DNA of 64,000 bases from Sepiola atlantica. Taxonomy: Eukaryota > Mollusca > Cephalopoda > Sepiida > Sepiolidae. A model generated the notes under the pieces. It was not told the DNA's origin. It made no database searches and worked only from the letters and a program-made list of their open reading frames with translations. Positions 22,601-35,700 of this stretch are shown here, piece by piece. Location of the stretch: NCBI GenBank assembly GCA_963556195.1, contig OY744521.1:128241288-128305287 (forward strand), read 5' to 3'. Every line of letters begins with the position of its first letter. Positions within the stretch are counted from its first letter, which is position 1. Both the position numbers and the translations under genes were made by a program.

Positions 22601-25600
22601 TGTTAATTTTGCAGTGAAAGCTAAGACTTCAAGCAATTCATGAGGGGATATGGGAGTTAAATGACTTGTTTCATCAAAAAATGACTTACTGTCTCCTCCC
22701 CCCCCCCCCAAATGAGTACTTGGTGTCTTTCTCTTAAATTTGATGTTTTTAGTTGAAACTGAGTGGAGTTGTTTAGAAAAAAAGTTGTTTTTTCTGCTGC
22801 CCTCTCTACACACAAACAGGGGACCGTGGATCCCCAGGTTGGGAAATTCATCTCGATTCTAGCTTTTTTTGCCATCGGCTACTCACATCCCTGATAACTG
22901 ATTGTTAGTTTTGTCAGGTCTTATAGAAAAGATTTGAAATTAAATTTCAGTTGCAGACTTGACTTTAGTGAAATGTAATATAAGATCTTGGTACTTGTAC
23001 AATTTACCACCAACTCTTCGGCATCTTCCGGCAGGTTACGTAAGCAGCCAGAAATAGCTGACGCGAAGACTGCCGGACAATAAATTCAGTGTTTTGTCCT
23101 GTTTGATTACAATGCAGCGTTTTGAATTTATTGTCTGGCAGTCTTTGTGTCGGCTTTTTCCGGCTTCTTATGTAACCTGCCGAAAGATACCAACGCGAAG
23201 TTGCTGGAGATTGGGTCGTAAACTGTACAAGTACCAAGATCTTCCCAGATAGTCCAGAAGCAACTTGTGCTTAGGAAAACAGATATCTATAGGTGATGTT
23301 AAAATTGCTGTTGTCTTCATCTTTATGAGCATACCAGCTACCCGAGAAAAGAATGAAGAAAACAGCCCCCCCCCCACACACACACATACACCCACACACA
23401 CATACACCCACACAGATACACCCACGAAGAATACAACATAAAGAATCAATTTGCACGAAAGAAATGCTGGGCTCATCTGTATCTACATCTTTCTGAAGAT
23501 GCAGAGGAATGACATGGCTATGGTTAGGTGGATTTTTAGTGTCTGCCTTGATGACACTTGCTATTGAGACTGAAATAATGTGGTCTTTTGTGAATGGTAA
23601 GACACAAATATGAAGAAACAATTTGGATGAGATCAACAGTAATAATTATTTATTATATAAATATGAAAAGAAATTACTTTGAAATGAAGATGTATTTAAT
23701 TGTCTGTCACTGAGCGAACATCCATTGCAATCTTTTCCCATTGTCGGCTTACTAATTCAGGGGTACATAACTCTGGTTTCCCAAATGCTGTGTGATCAAG
23801 GGAGATAACTTAAGGGTAAAGTTATTTCTGTTTTATTTAGAAGTATTATGATTTTCTAAATGGAAATCTCTTCCATCTAACAGATGCCGAAGGTGTTCAG
23901 ACTGGAGTCAGCCTATGTTGATATGAACATGTTGAACGAAGCTCTAGTTGTGAGTAATTCAGGGAAAAGGCAGACCGAAGAAGACTTGGATTGACTCGGT
24001 TAAAGATGACCTCAAGAAATGGCACATAAAAACCAATAATAATGATAATTTCATGGAGAAAGTCACTTTGTGCCTCCATGACCAACCCACATCTGATGTG
24101 GAAGCGACACATTAAAAGAATAAGAAGAAAAAGAATGTAAAGAAGAAAAATAAATAAAATCCTTCTAAACAAAAGTCACTGAATCAATCTTTATCCTCTG
24201 TCTAATTAATCCAAAGTCTCGGATACAGGGGAGACAACATAACTTGCCTTTTCATTTCTTGTGGGGAAACAGTTGCTTCCCTTTATATAAAAAATAAGAT
24301 AGTTTTTTGTTATAAAAAGAATGCTTTTATTTTTTTCATTCAATGCATTCACAAACAGATTTGAAAACTTTGCACGTCTATTCACCCCTGACTAGTCTGT
24401 TTTCCATACTCCTTTTCCCTCCGACTATGCTGCCTGTCTGTCAGCCTCCTTCTTCCCCTGACTGATCTGCCTGTCTACCAGCCCCCCCCCCCCCCCCCCA
24501 CGACAGGTGTACCTGTCTACCAATCTCCTTTTCCCCCTGAGTGGTCTGTCTGTTTGCCAGCCTCTTTCTCCCCCTGATTAGTCTACCTGTCTGCCAGTCT
24601 CCTTTTCCTTCAGACTGGTCTGCCTTTCTGCCAGCCCCCCCCCCCCCCCGACAGGTCTACCTATCTGCCAGTTTCTATTCTCCTCCCCTGACTGGTCTGC
24701 CCCCACCCCCCCAGACTGGTCTGCCTGTTTCTTTTCCCCCTTCCTGACAGGTCTACTTGTGTGCCAGCCTCCTTCTCTCCCCTGACTGATCTGTCTGTCT
24801 GCCAGCCTCCTTCTCTCTTGGACACCAATAATCAACCTGTTGAATAAGATTTTACATCAGTTCAATGATTGCGACCTAATTCCAACCACAGTAATAAAGA
24901 ATTAGTATCTGAAAAGAAAAAAAAAACGTGAATAAATTTTTGCTTTAAAATCAAAACTTGAATTGTGATAATTTTGTGTTTCAGGTCGGTGTTCAACACA
25001 GCAGTGAATGATACAGTTTCTGAAGAGTTTGCTGATGAAGATACACATCCATCTTGGAAATGTGAGTGAATTAACTGTAAACTTGTTTTCTGTATGAAAG
25101 GCGGGGGGGGGGGGGGTTGTCGTCATTTGGCAAGTGATTTTGAAGATTGTTGCCCCTGGTAAAGAAAATCCCTAAATATTGATTCTCACAAGAATCAATT
25201 GAATGATTCTATTTCTATTTGAATGAAAATTATAAAAAAAATTGGGACTAAAATTGAATTTTTTTTTTTGCTGCTCGTCATATTGAACTTTTATGAAAAA
25301 CAATTGGGTGCTACCTCAGATTAGGACCGATGCTAACTTGACCCCGTCCTTAGGTTAAGGGTAGGAGTTAGGGTTAGAGTTTAGGGTTAGGGTCAGGGTC
25401 AAAGTTAGCATGGGTCCTAATCTGTGAAAGTACCAACAATTGATTTGATTTGTCTGTTTTATGGCATACGAGCAGGCTACGTCCACTCGCTATCACTTCA
25501 CAATTTTATTCCTATTCATTACTTGAAATCATTGAAACGAAACTAATCGATAAGAAAAAGAAGACAAAGCTCCCCCTCTCTCTCTTTTTCTCTCTCGATA

Positions 25601-28300
25601 AAAAAGACAGAACTAATTGATAACAAAAAGAAGACAAAACTCGCTCTCTCTCTCTCTGCTCTGTTTTAATAATAATAAGGGAATATTTTTGTGTGACAGT
25701 ATCGAACAGCCCCACGGACGTTGGAGCCTAAGATACAGCGCTAGTATGAGTGTAGAGAAAGAAAACCATAAAATCACTCTGACATGTGAACAGCTGGGTA
25801 ATAAAATCTCAAGTCATCCTTACCAGATCCTAGAGGGAGAAATAGAATTACTTGTTAAATAGCATAGGTAATTAATATATATATTTTTTTATTGACACTT
25901 CTGAAATGTAGATGAAGCTTGATTTGGTTGTCAGAGACAAAAGAGTAATCGGTCAGTTGCTAGCCGGGAGGGCTTTTATGAGCCCCTATATGGAGAAAAT
26001 AAATTACTCTCTGAAGTAGATTAAGGCTGGGCTGAATTTGTTTTTCGGAGACAAAGGAGGAATCCATCAGCTGTTAGATGGAAGTGCTTTTATGAACTGG
26101 ATCAGCTGCCAGGATAGGGTTGCTTTTATAGACCCCCTGGAGAGAAATAAATTACTTCTCTGTGTGAGATAAGGCCATATTTGTTTTTCAGAGACAAAGG
26201 AAATTCGGTTAGTGAGTCTCAATAAAAAGAGAAGACAGAATAGTTTTAGTCACGCTTCTGTCCCCCCCCCCCACGAAAACATCACATTAGTCTGTTTGTG
26301 TTCTTTTCTCGCCAGAACTTAGAACAGAATTTTTGCTGACAAACGAACAAATCAGTTGAATTACTAGAGTTCGTCGGTCAAACAAAAAAAAACATAGAGT
26401 TGAACTTTAATATTACCAAACTGCCTTGATTTGTAACAAACAAGTGTAAATTATCTTTCTTTATTTTTTAAATAATTATTCTTCTAAGAAAACCACAACA
26501 GACTACGTCGTTACAGACTTAATTTACTTTTATTCAACTGTTCTGCATGAAATGACCCTTCACTTCACAGCGATACCAAGTTGCGGATTCAACCCGGCTG
26601 ATCACTCACTGATCTAAACAAACACAACGTGGGAGTGAATGATCGCTGGACCAGGCGTTTCGGTATCTGCGACCTTCATCAGGGTGGCCACTTTTTCTGA
26701 GCAATACCGGTTGACCACCACACTGAGGAACGGCAGAACTGGTGACGTCACGAAAGCTGGAGGAGTGGGGTACATTTGTGTCTATATTAAAAATGAAAGA
26801 AATTCTCTCTTTTCTATTTTTACTATTATCAGTGATTATTAAGAGTAAGCCTCTCCTTTGCTCATAAAAATTAAATTTGCATACGTGATTATTGAATTGA
26901 GCCGGACACACGTACATTCACTTTTATTAGTTATTTAGGGCTGAGATGCAATATATTTTGTAAACAATTGAATTATCATAAAAGATCAACTTTAGTCGGA
27001 TCTTGTGAACGAGTTATTCTGGACTGTTGTAAATGATTCATTATATTCATTTTAACATCTGTTTTACATGCTGACATCTGTTAGATGTCTTTTAGAAATT
27101 GAATTTCAAACTAATCTATCTCTGGCCAGGTTCTTATTTGCCCCTCTTTCTCTCAAGTCCATCGTTATGACTTCCTCCCATGTTTTCCTTGACCTTCCCC
27201 TGCCAATGACCCTGCTATCTCAACTGTTCTATATCATCTAGCCCAAGAACTCTCATCCATTCTTTCAACGTGGTCAAATTTAATCTTCCTCTGAGGTCAT
27301 CAGATTTAAGCCTGTCTTTAAGACTCACAAAACACATCCATCGTATAATTCCTTGTATAGACAAATCTGCCCTCTTTTAAAAGAGCCTACAAGAAAATAG
27401 AAAGCTGACCCAGAAACTTTTGTCATTGTGTTACGTCCTTAACCTTGTGTCATACATGCAGCAACCAAGTTTCCGTAATCATAATAGAAACATAAAAGTT
27501 CACAAATTGTTATTCATACCTTGGTTGCTAATCATTCCTCCTGTATACGGCTCTGCCGTGATCCTCCCAAACTGAGGAAATGATGTCCTGTAATTAAAGC
27601 TTCCTATTCATACCTTCAAAAAGACTAACTCGACTCAAAACTAACGAAAGATAACGGTCATTTATTCAACATGATATTTCTTCCAAATCACTGACCAGTG
27701 TGTGTGGAGGGGGAAAGACAGAGAGAGATCAAAATCACTAATTATTTATATCTTATCAACCCGTGTCCTTATACGTCCGAACACCTCGCGTGCTTCCTAA
27801 CAGACTCCTTTTTCTATCACTCAGCAATCCCCATTTCATGGTATTCTCAACTAACTGAATTATATACTAGTAGATCTACCCATTCAATATCTAACAATTG
27901 TTGGCTGAAGGCAAATTTGAAGAGAACTTAGGGCTAGTTGGACAAGCTTGCCCAGAACCCTGATACTTAGAGAACATTGGGTTGTAGCTTATGCCCAAAG
28001 TTAGGTGAGAGATTATGATGATAGCAATCTGCTCCCATAGACGACCTCAACAACATCTGCCATCTTTACTTCCTCACAGTCTTGTTCAGTCTTATTTATT
28101 TGTTTTGCTCCATTGTGGTTACGCCACATACTGTTTTAGAGGTTTCTGGACTTCTGATAAGATGCATAGATGAAAGAAATACATGTCTATTCTCGGTTGT
28201 TTATATATGCATGAAACTATCATAAAGTGCACCAAATTTTTTGGACCTGGAATAGAAAAAATTGAAAAAAAACGTAGTCACTGGAATTTAGCATACTTTT

Positions 28301-28347
<47 letters not shown>

Positions 28348-29126
28348 CATCATCGGTTCTTTTTTATTAACTTGCAGGTTTAGATGAATCATCCACGCTG
28401 GTGAACCTCTATCTAAGTAACTGGCTAGCTGCATGTATGCCAGATCTCACTCAACCCTTCCAAGAAACTCTATCATGAGGATCGACTTCAGAGAGCTTCC
28501 ATGCTATGCAATCTATCTGCAGCAGTTCTCTCGGGTTATCTTGATGGCACCACCCGAGCCTTCCATGTGTCCAGACCAGACTTTTTTCTCTATTAATGAT
28601 ATCAATGTCTATGAGGCCAAGCTGTTTCAGCAGATCTTGCGACCGTACAGTTGCCACATCCTCTGGCTTCACATTGCAAATCTGTCTCATCATTGCCCTG
28701 TCATTGCGTTGCAATCATTGCAGACCAGGTTTCACTTGCACGGAGAATTGCACTGCCAACCTAGGAGCTATAAGCATTGCCACGAGTCTTCTATATTCAA
28801 ATGCCTCTTATAATGCTGCAGCTACACCTTTTGTTTTGATTCGTCGGTTAAAGAGAGCTCTCTTGTATCGTTCCTCACCAGCTTCTCGCCAGCCACATCT
28901 ACATTTTATCGTTGCATCTGACTTGCACTTACTACCTGGCAATGCGTTTTGCTGCATCATAAGCTGCTCTCGTTCCCTTGCCAGTTTTCCATTCCTTAAA
29001 GGCTACTTGTTTAGCTTTGATATATTTGTCGACAGTGTCATTCTACCACCATGACTTTTTTCCCCACCTGTGAGTCTTGGTTACGCCACATACTGTTTTA
29101 GAGGTTTCAAACATACAGTTCTTATG

Positions 29127-29171
<45 letters not shown>

Positions 29172-29682
29172 CAATACCGAGTAAGTCTTCTGAACTTTTT
29201 GTGTGATTTTGCTTTTTTCCATGGTTTTATTATTAATTTGCATACACCCTGAATAGACTCTTCTCACTGTCATATATTGCATCGATAGCAAGCAAATTTC
29301 CCGCCTGGAGAACTTTTTCATTTTCATTTTGGACTACCAATCACCACCTGGATTATTTTTAACCGACTTCTTTGACATTTTTCTGAAAATTGTTTTAAAC
29401 TTTATGACTGGGATGAACTGTATAAGTTTACCAAAAAAGTGCGTTTTTGGCCGATATATTTGATGTTTTATATGTATCTTTATGTATTTTTTTAATATAT
29501 TTTTTATATATTTTTATATATTTTCAAAGCTTAATTTTTATTACCTGCAGTAATGTCATTGCAGTAATGGTCCTCTGAAGAGAAGAATTTCTTTGAAAAC
29601 TCATGAGTTAAGCACGCAGTATCACTCCTTCTTTTTGAACTTTAATAAAATCTGATTAATTTCTCATTTTATTATGTCATTC

Positions 29683-29757
<75 letters not shown>

Positions 29758-29942
29758 CCGTCTTCAGCTACGCCATAAAACTTTGATGATGATGAAGAAA
29801 AAAAAAGGAAAATATTGTCTGTATTACCATAATTAGGGTTTTATCAATCAAAAATTTGGATTAAAAAAAAATGATGAAATAAATATTTCATTTATTTGAC
29901 AAAATCACGCATCAAGTTGTCTGGTTTCTCAATTTTCAAAGT

Positions 29943-30010
<68 letters not shown>

Positions 30011-32748
30011 ATTGCATGTAACTAATACATACTAATGACAGAATCTGTTTTGAATGAGAAGTCACAGTTCATGTAGATAATGACAGCATTATTTGTAGTG
30101 AAGATTTTAGTATTTGAATTAAAATAAGAGAAAAGTGATCAATGTTTCAGCTTTTAAAACATCTTTGAGAATAATCTGACATAGGTTTGATTACAGACAT
30201 CAAATCTCCATTATAACAACATTAGAAAAAAGTAGGTTCATTTCTTTTGTTTGTTTTTTCTGTCATTGCTATTTTATCTACTTTCTATCCTTTCAGTGGC
30301 TGAACCTCAATTTGAAGAGGAAGAAGTTCTAACTGAGAAAGATTTACAGGCACTAGTAACAATTTATTTGGAAGAAACGGACACAGACATTGTGTTTGAA
30401 TTGTTCAATACTTGCGTCATGGCTGGCACTCAAGAGGAAGAGATTGTTACGAAACGAAACCAACAATACAAAATTGTAAGATTATATTCTTTAACTATTT
30501 TTTTAGCAACATTTTTCAGCTTATCATGCCCACGTCATTACTTTGACCTGATAACAAATGCCAGATTGAGCAGAGCAAGAAAACTTGTTCAAATGGATTT
30601 GAAAGTCCTTGTCTTTCATTTTTTTTAATACATCCCTCCCTCTAAATGATTTTGTTTTTCTCAAAATAATCCAAACACCTCCAAAAATTTTGAAACATTA
30701 TAAGATTTTAAAATATTAATCAAATTTATATATAAAAATCAACAAATTTAAATATAAACATCCATAAAGTTTAAATATCAATCAGATTTAAATATAAAAT
30801 TCCATCAAATTTATATATCAATCAAATTTAAATATAAAAATCCATTAAATTTAAACATAAAATGCATCAAATTTGAATATCAATCAAATTTAAATATAAA
30901 AATGCATCAAATTTAAATATAAAAATCCATCAAATTTAAATATAAAAATGCATCAAAATTGAATATCAATCGAATTTAAATATAAAAATGCATCAAAATT
31001 TTTATGATCAAAATCATAGTCTTAATTTCTGAGATGAAGAATTGTAATTCATCTTATCTACAATAAGGCTTTTGTCCCCATTTTAATTGTTTCAGTCACA
31101 ATGGCTGTTCTACAACTGTGACCCTTTTTTTCTGCTGTCTCTTCAAACTGAACCTGTTATTTAATCTTGTGCTGAAGATGTTTTTTTTCTACTGTTCAGA
31201 TCAAAGATTGAATCTTGGTATGAATGAGCTTTGTGTGCGTTCACTGCCCAGGATGTGATCGTTTGCTCGTTGTGCCGACCCAAAGTCGTTGTTTGATTCT
31301 GACACTGGTCGCAGTGTCAATTTGGTCTCAGTCAGTGCTGCAACAAAAGAATTGTCCCTCAAAATAAGATCCTAACTCTCATTTAAAAGAATTAACAATG
31401 TTTTATTCTTTTAGAAGTTACAATGATTCTCGTTTTCTTCCCTTGAATAACAGACTTGTAAATGAGAAATCTTTGCCAGACCGAATAAAAGCACAAGTTC
31501 AAGAAACACAATCTATTAGCTAAACCATCTTGCTTGGGGAGGCACATAGACCCAACTGCTTGTCAGACTCCAGAAAACCAAACTGATCGTGTGACGCTCA
31601 GAGGGCCAACTCTGACTGACCTCCCCTGTCCATCTGATGGAATATATCTACTTTTGACCGGAAATCCTAGATGTGCGGTCTTTTTCTCAGTCACTCTCAG
31701 CTGGACACCGGAACTAACTACATCTGTCTCTCTTCTCAGTCTATCGCTATGCGACCACCCAGAAACTGACCGCTTGAGATAATGGCTAGCAAGCATCCAC
31801 CTGAAAGGGCTAATCTGCTGCCAATCCATGAACATCAAAGACCCACTATCTAAGGGGTCTCCGTATCTGAACAATCATTAAATTTGGAAGATCCTGGGTG
31901 AATCATAACCACAGTAGGGAACCTCATATATGAAGAAACATTATTTTCTCAAGTAAACAAATGAAATTCCAGATGGCCCACTCCAGATCAGACATATTTT
32001 CAATTTCGTGTGTGGTTTCTCTTCTCTTTGTTAAATATTACTCATCTGCAACAAGTCTGTTATTTGCACGCATTGCAAACATGCAACACTAAACATGCAA
32101 CTGCCTATGCGTGTTTATATTAGGCTTTCAATCATTTGGCAGGGTTGAAAAATAAAAGGATCAACTATAGTCGAAAGCAATCCGAAGACTCCCTGTTTGC
32201 ATTGAGATGTAGGAGAGAGCAGCACTACATTCCCTGAATTCCTCCACTTTCCCTTTACCTTATAATGCTGAATGTTTAACAAAGAGGCATAAAGTACCGT
32301 TTTGATTGGTGGTTAATTGAGTAGCTTGGAATTAATATGAAAATGTGTAATTTTATGCCGTGTTTAATTGGGTGGTTTCGTATAAATATGGAAAAATGGG
32401 ATTTAGTGAAATTTAATTGTATAACTTGGAATAAATATGGAAAGGAGAAATTTTCTGTCATTGACTGATAATTTCAGTTTATGAAACTATTCGACAATGC
32501 AGGAACCCCCATGTTTTAACCCTCTCCCATAAGCTTTGGGAGCCCTAGGCTGCAGTCTATACTAGCCTATAGGGTAATGGAAATAAAATGAAGAGACTGA
32601 AGGAGGAGATGGATGGAAAATGGGATAAAAGACAACACAAATAAATGACGGCAGGATGAGACACATTTTTTGTTTTGACTCTCAGCATCTTCTCTTAAAA
32701 TGTGAATGATTGAAGATAGGTTTTACTTTTATCTTCTTTGGTGAGGAT

Positions 32749-32783
<35 letters not shown>

Positions 32784-35700
32784 GATTCTTCTTCTTCTTC
32801 TTCTTCTTCTTCTTCTTCTTCTTCTTCATTGTTGGTAAGGGTTGACTCAAACACACAGAATAATAACAACACATTTGCCGACTCTTTATTTTCTCTTGAT
32901 AAAAAATGGAACTGAAATTTGAATTTCCCTTCAGCATTCTCTGCCATTGAAACTTGTCTTTGTTCATTTCAGTTGGTCAACAGTCGCGATGGAAATGACC
33001 GATACATTTCAAAAGAAATGAATACATTCAATGACCAACTGAAGACGAAATCTGTACAGACAAACCCAATTAATTATCAGGTTAGTTTATTTTATTTTAT
33101 TAAACCATTCAATGTTGTTTTCAATGAATTCTTGAGGTTCTTAAAGTTTAATTATTAACTATCAGATAGATCTGATGTTATAAATTAACCTGAACGATTT
33201 TGTTTAAATTTATGCAGGTCTCATGTTTATTATTAGACTACAGCAACTATATCATAAATTAAAGTACTCAATTTCTTGCAATTGTGTACTCTTCTCTACT
33301 GCCTCCTTTCTTCCATGTTGTGTAACAGCTCTTCTTCCATTATATCGCAGCATTAACCTCATCATTCCACCAGCAAGTTACTTTCCTCCATAAGCACTTC
33401 TTCGTATAGAATCTATGGATCAGCAGATCAGCAGTCTCCAAAAGGCCGTGCAGAGTGGAATTTGGAGACAGTTGACCTAATGAACCGTGAGAACTGGAGG
33501 ATCAATTAGGTTTCAAGGACCCCAAAAATAAGCAAATATGAAGGGGATGAATTCAGGTCTACACCGTTTTTTTTTCGGTTGACCTGCGCATGCTGTAAAC
33601 AAATGGATAATAAACCTGAGTTGTTTGGTTTTTCATCATAAAGTAGATTTTAAATATAGGGAAATATTTATTTGAAGAAAAAAGAGATTGTGTCCCTATT
33701 TACTTGCCTCCCCATAATAAAATCAAATCTTATAGTGTGCATCTTTTTTTTTTACAAACAAACGAATCATTGTCCCTATTTGTCAAAACAGAAGATTCTA
33801 TTTTTTGGGTTGTGTACACTTTCAGTGTCCTAAATTCTCATTTTCAAAATTACTTCATTCTCTACGATTATTTGATTTAAATTTAAATTATTATAACTCT
33901 AATGAATACATACATTTTTTCAAGACCACCAAGTGTGAAGATGGAGATTGCAAGGTGTCAGCAAATGTCAGACCCCTGACCAAGGCAAATAAGATGGTAA
34001 AGTGAATTTGATTGATTGCTTGGGATGTCATATGTTACGATTCTCTTTCCATCTGTAATATCATCACTTCTTATCAACTCTGTATCTGCATAGTAGCACA
34101 AAATAGATAAATCTTAGGCTCTGATGGATATATATGTTTTTGGCTTTATTTCCATAGAGATGTCAGGCGTCCAAGGTCTGAAGTCTTCTAAAACCGGCTG
34201 GGCACAGCTGCTGAGGTCAAAAGTGGTGATAACACAGAGACTGTCTAGCGATATGAGAACATCTCTCTTGCCATACTCTGGAAAAAACACTTCTCCATTA
34301 TTTTGTAAGGTTTATATTTATTTATTAAAAAAAATATTTGCTGTTAAAATGTTATTGTCCATATTTCAGCAAATAAATATAACTTTAGAGATGTTATTGC
34401 TTCTCCATAAGTTTTGTTCATATCTACTTTTCCCCGTGCCATCTTGGATGAAGACAATTGTAAAACAATCATATCTTATTTTGGATTCTAAGTAAAACTG
34501 ATTGAAAATATTTGGTGAAAATCTATATGCTACTAAAACTCTTCCTTATTTGTTTGTTTGTATTTTGTCACTGTGCACACTGGATGAGATCATAAAACTA
34601 CTATTTATCCTTTATGATGTCGTCCATTTTCAAGTATACAGGCGGTTTGAGACAGGTTTGATATTTTTTATATTCTTTAATTTCAGAACCATTTGAAGTA
34701 TTTAATAGCGGTAAAGTGTAATGGATAGCTGTTTCTGTGTACTATTCATGAGTTTGAAAGTTGGAAACTATGGATGACTGGAAAGCACCAGAATATTGCA
34801 AGAGAGTAAGCTGCATGATGATGATTCGCACTGGATTAAGAAATTCAGAAATCTTAGTGCTCCTTGAATATTTTGAAGGACGTGAGATGTGAGCTGAAGA
34901 ATTGTGAAAGAGATGTGGAAGCAGTGGCGAGCAGGAATGATCATAATAGCCATTCTGACTGTTCGCACAACAAAATTTGTTGAGAAGCTTCAAAAAAAAA
35001 AGAAAAAGGTGCGGCAAAATCCAGGCAAGGCAATGCTGACCTTGGCAAGAGAGATGAGCGTCGGAATGGTGACTATGAAGAAAGCACTGAGTTGAGGATC
35101 TTCGCTACTCCTCATACAAGCGTAAACTACTCACCACAAATGCTCAATAGAACTCCTTTATGAAAGCCAATAAACTTCTCAACAAGGTCAAACATCCAGT
35201 TGAGCTGGGGATGCTCTAGTTTTTCTCAGGACCAGTTGTGCATGTGCAGTACAACATGTGGCTAACCTACAGTCCGCACGAAGTCCCACATGTCATGAAG
35301 ATCGTGGTTTCTCAAACTGTGATGATCTTTGTGTGTGCTTTCTGTGAAGACAATGTCATGCTGCCCCACATCTTTTTTATTTACTTTAATTCACCCCAAA
35401 CAAGGCACATTGCCACTGAGACGTAAGGGGATACTGCGGATTAGGGGCCAGATTTATAGGGGGGCAACCAAAGTGAGGAGTTGAGCAGCGAAATGCTTGT
35501 TTACATTACATTTAAATTTCTGCCTGTCGGTACAGTCAGGGAAACAGGGAGCAGAGAGGGAATTCCAAAAGACTAGCAATTAGAGGAAAGAAGCTATTAG
35601 AGTAGAAAGTCCTCTGGCATCTGGGGACCTCCACAGTGAATGGATGGGATTTAGCTGTTTGTCGGGTATATTTATGTCGAGGGGCCACCAGAGCAGCAAG

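Noticed and set aside
24541..24835. Open frames on both strands in C-rich sequence
   Set aside because: By-product of a C/T-rich minisatellite without stops.
25370..25405. True telomere sequence
   Set aside because: Only a few degenerate TTAGGG-like units inside a small inverted-repeat element.
26641..26700. Minus-strand CTGATGA...CCGAAACG as a hammerhead ribozyme
   Set aside because: Stem II would have only 3 bp and the cleavage-site U is missing; better seen as a retroelement-end motif.
28596..29054. 152-codon plus-strand frame rich in Cys and Ser
   Set aside because: Shadow of the minus-strand LINE ORF C-terminus in the same place.
32729..32967. Minus-strand poly-Glu and poly-Lys/His frames
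   Set aside because: Translation of a compound triplet microsatellite just before exon 6.
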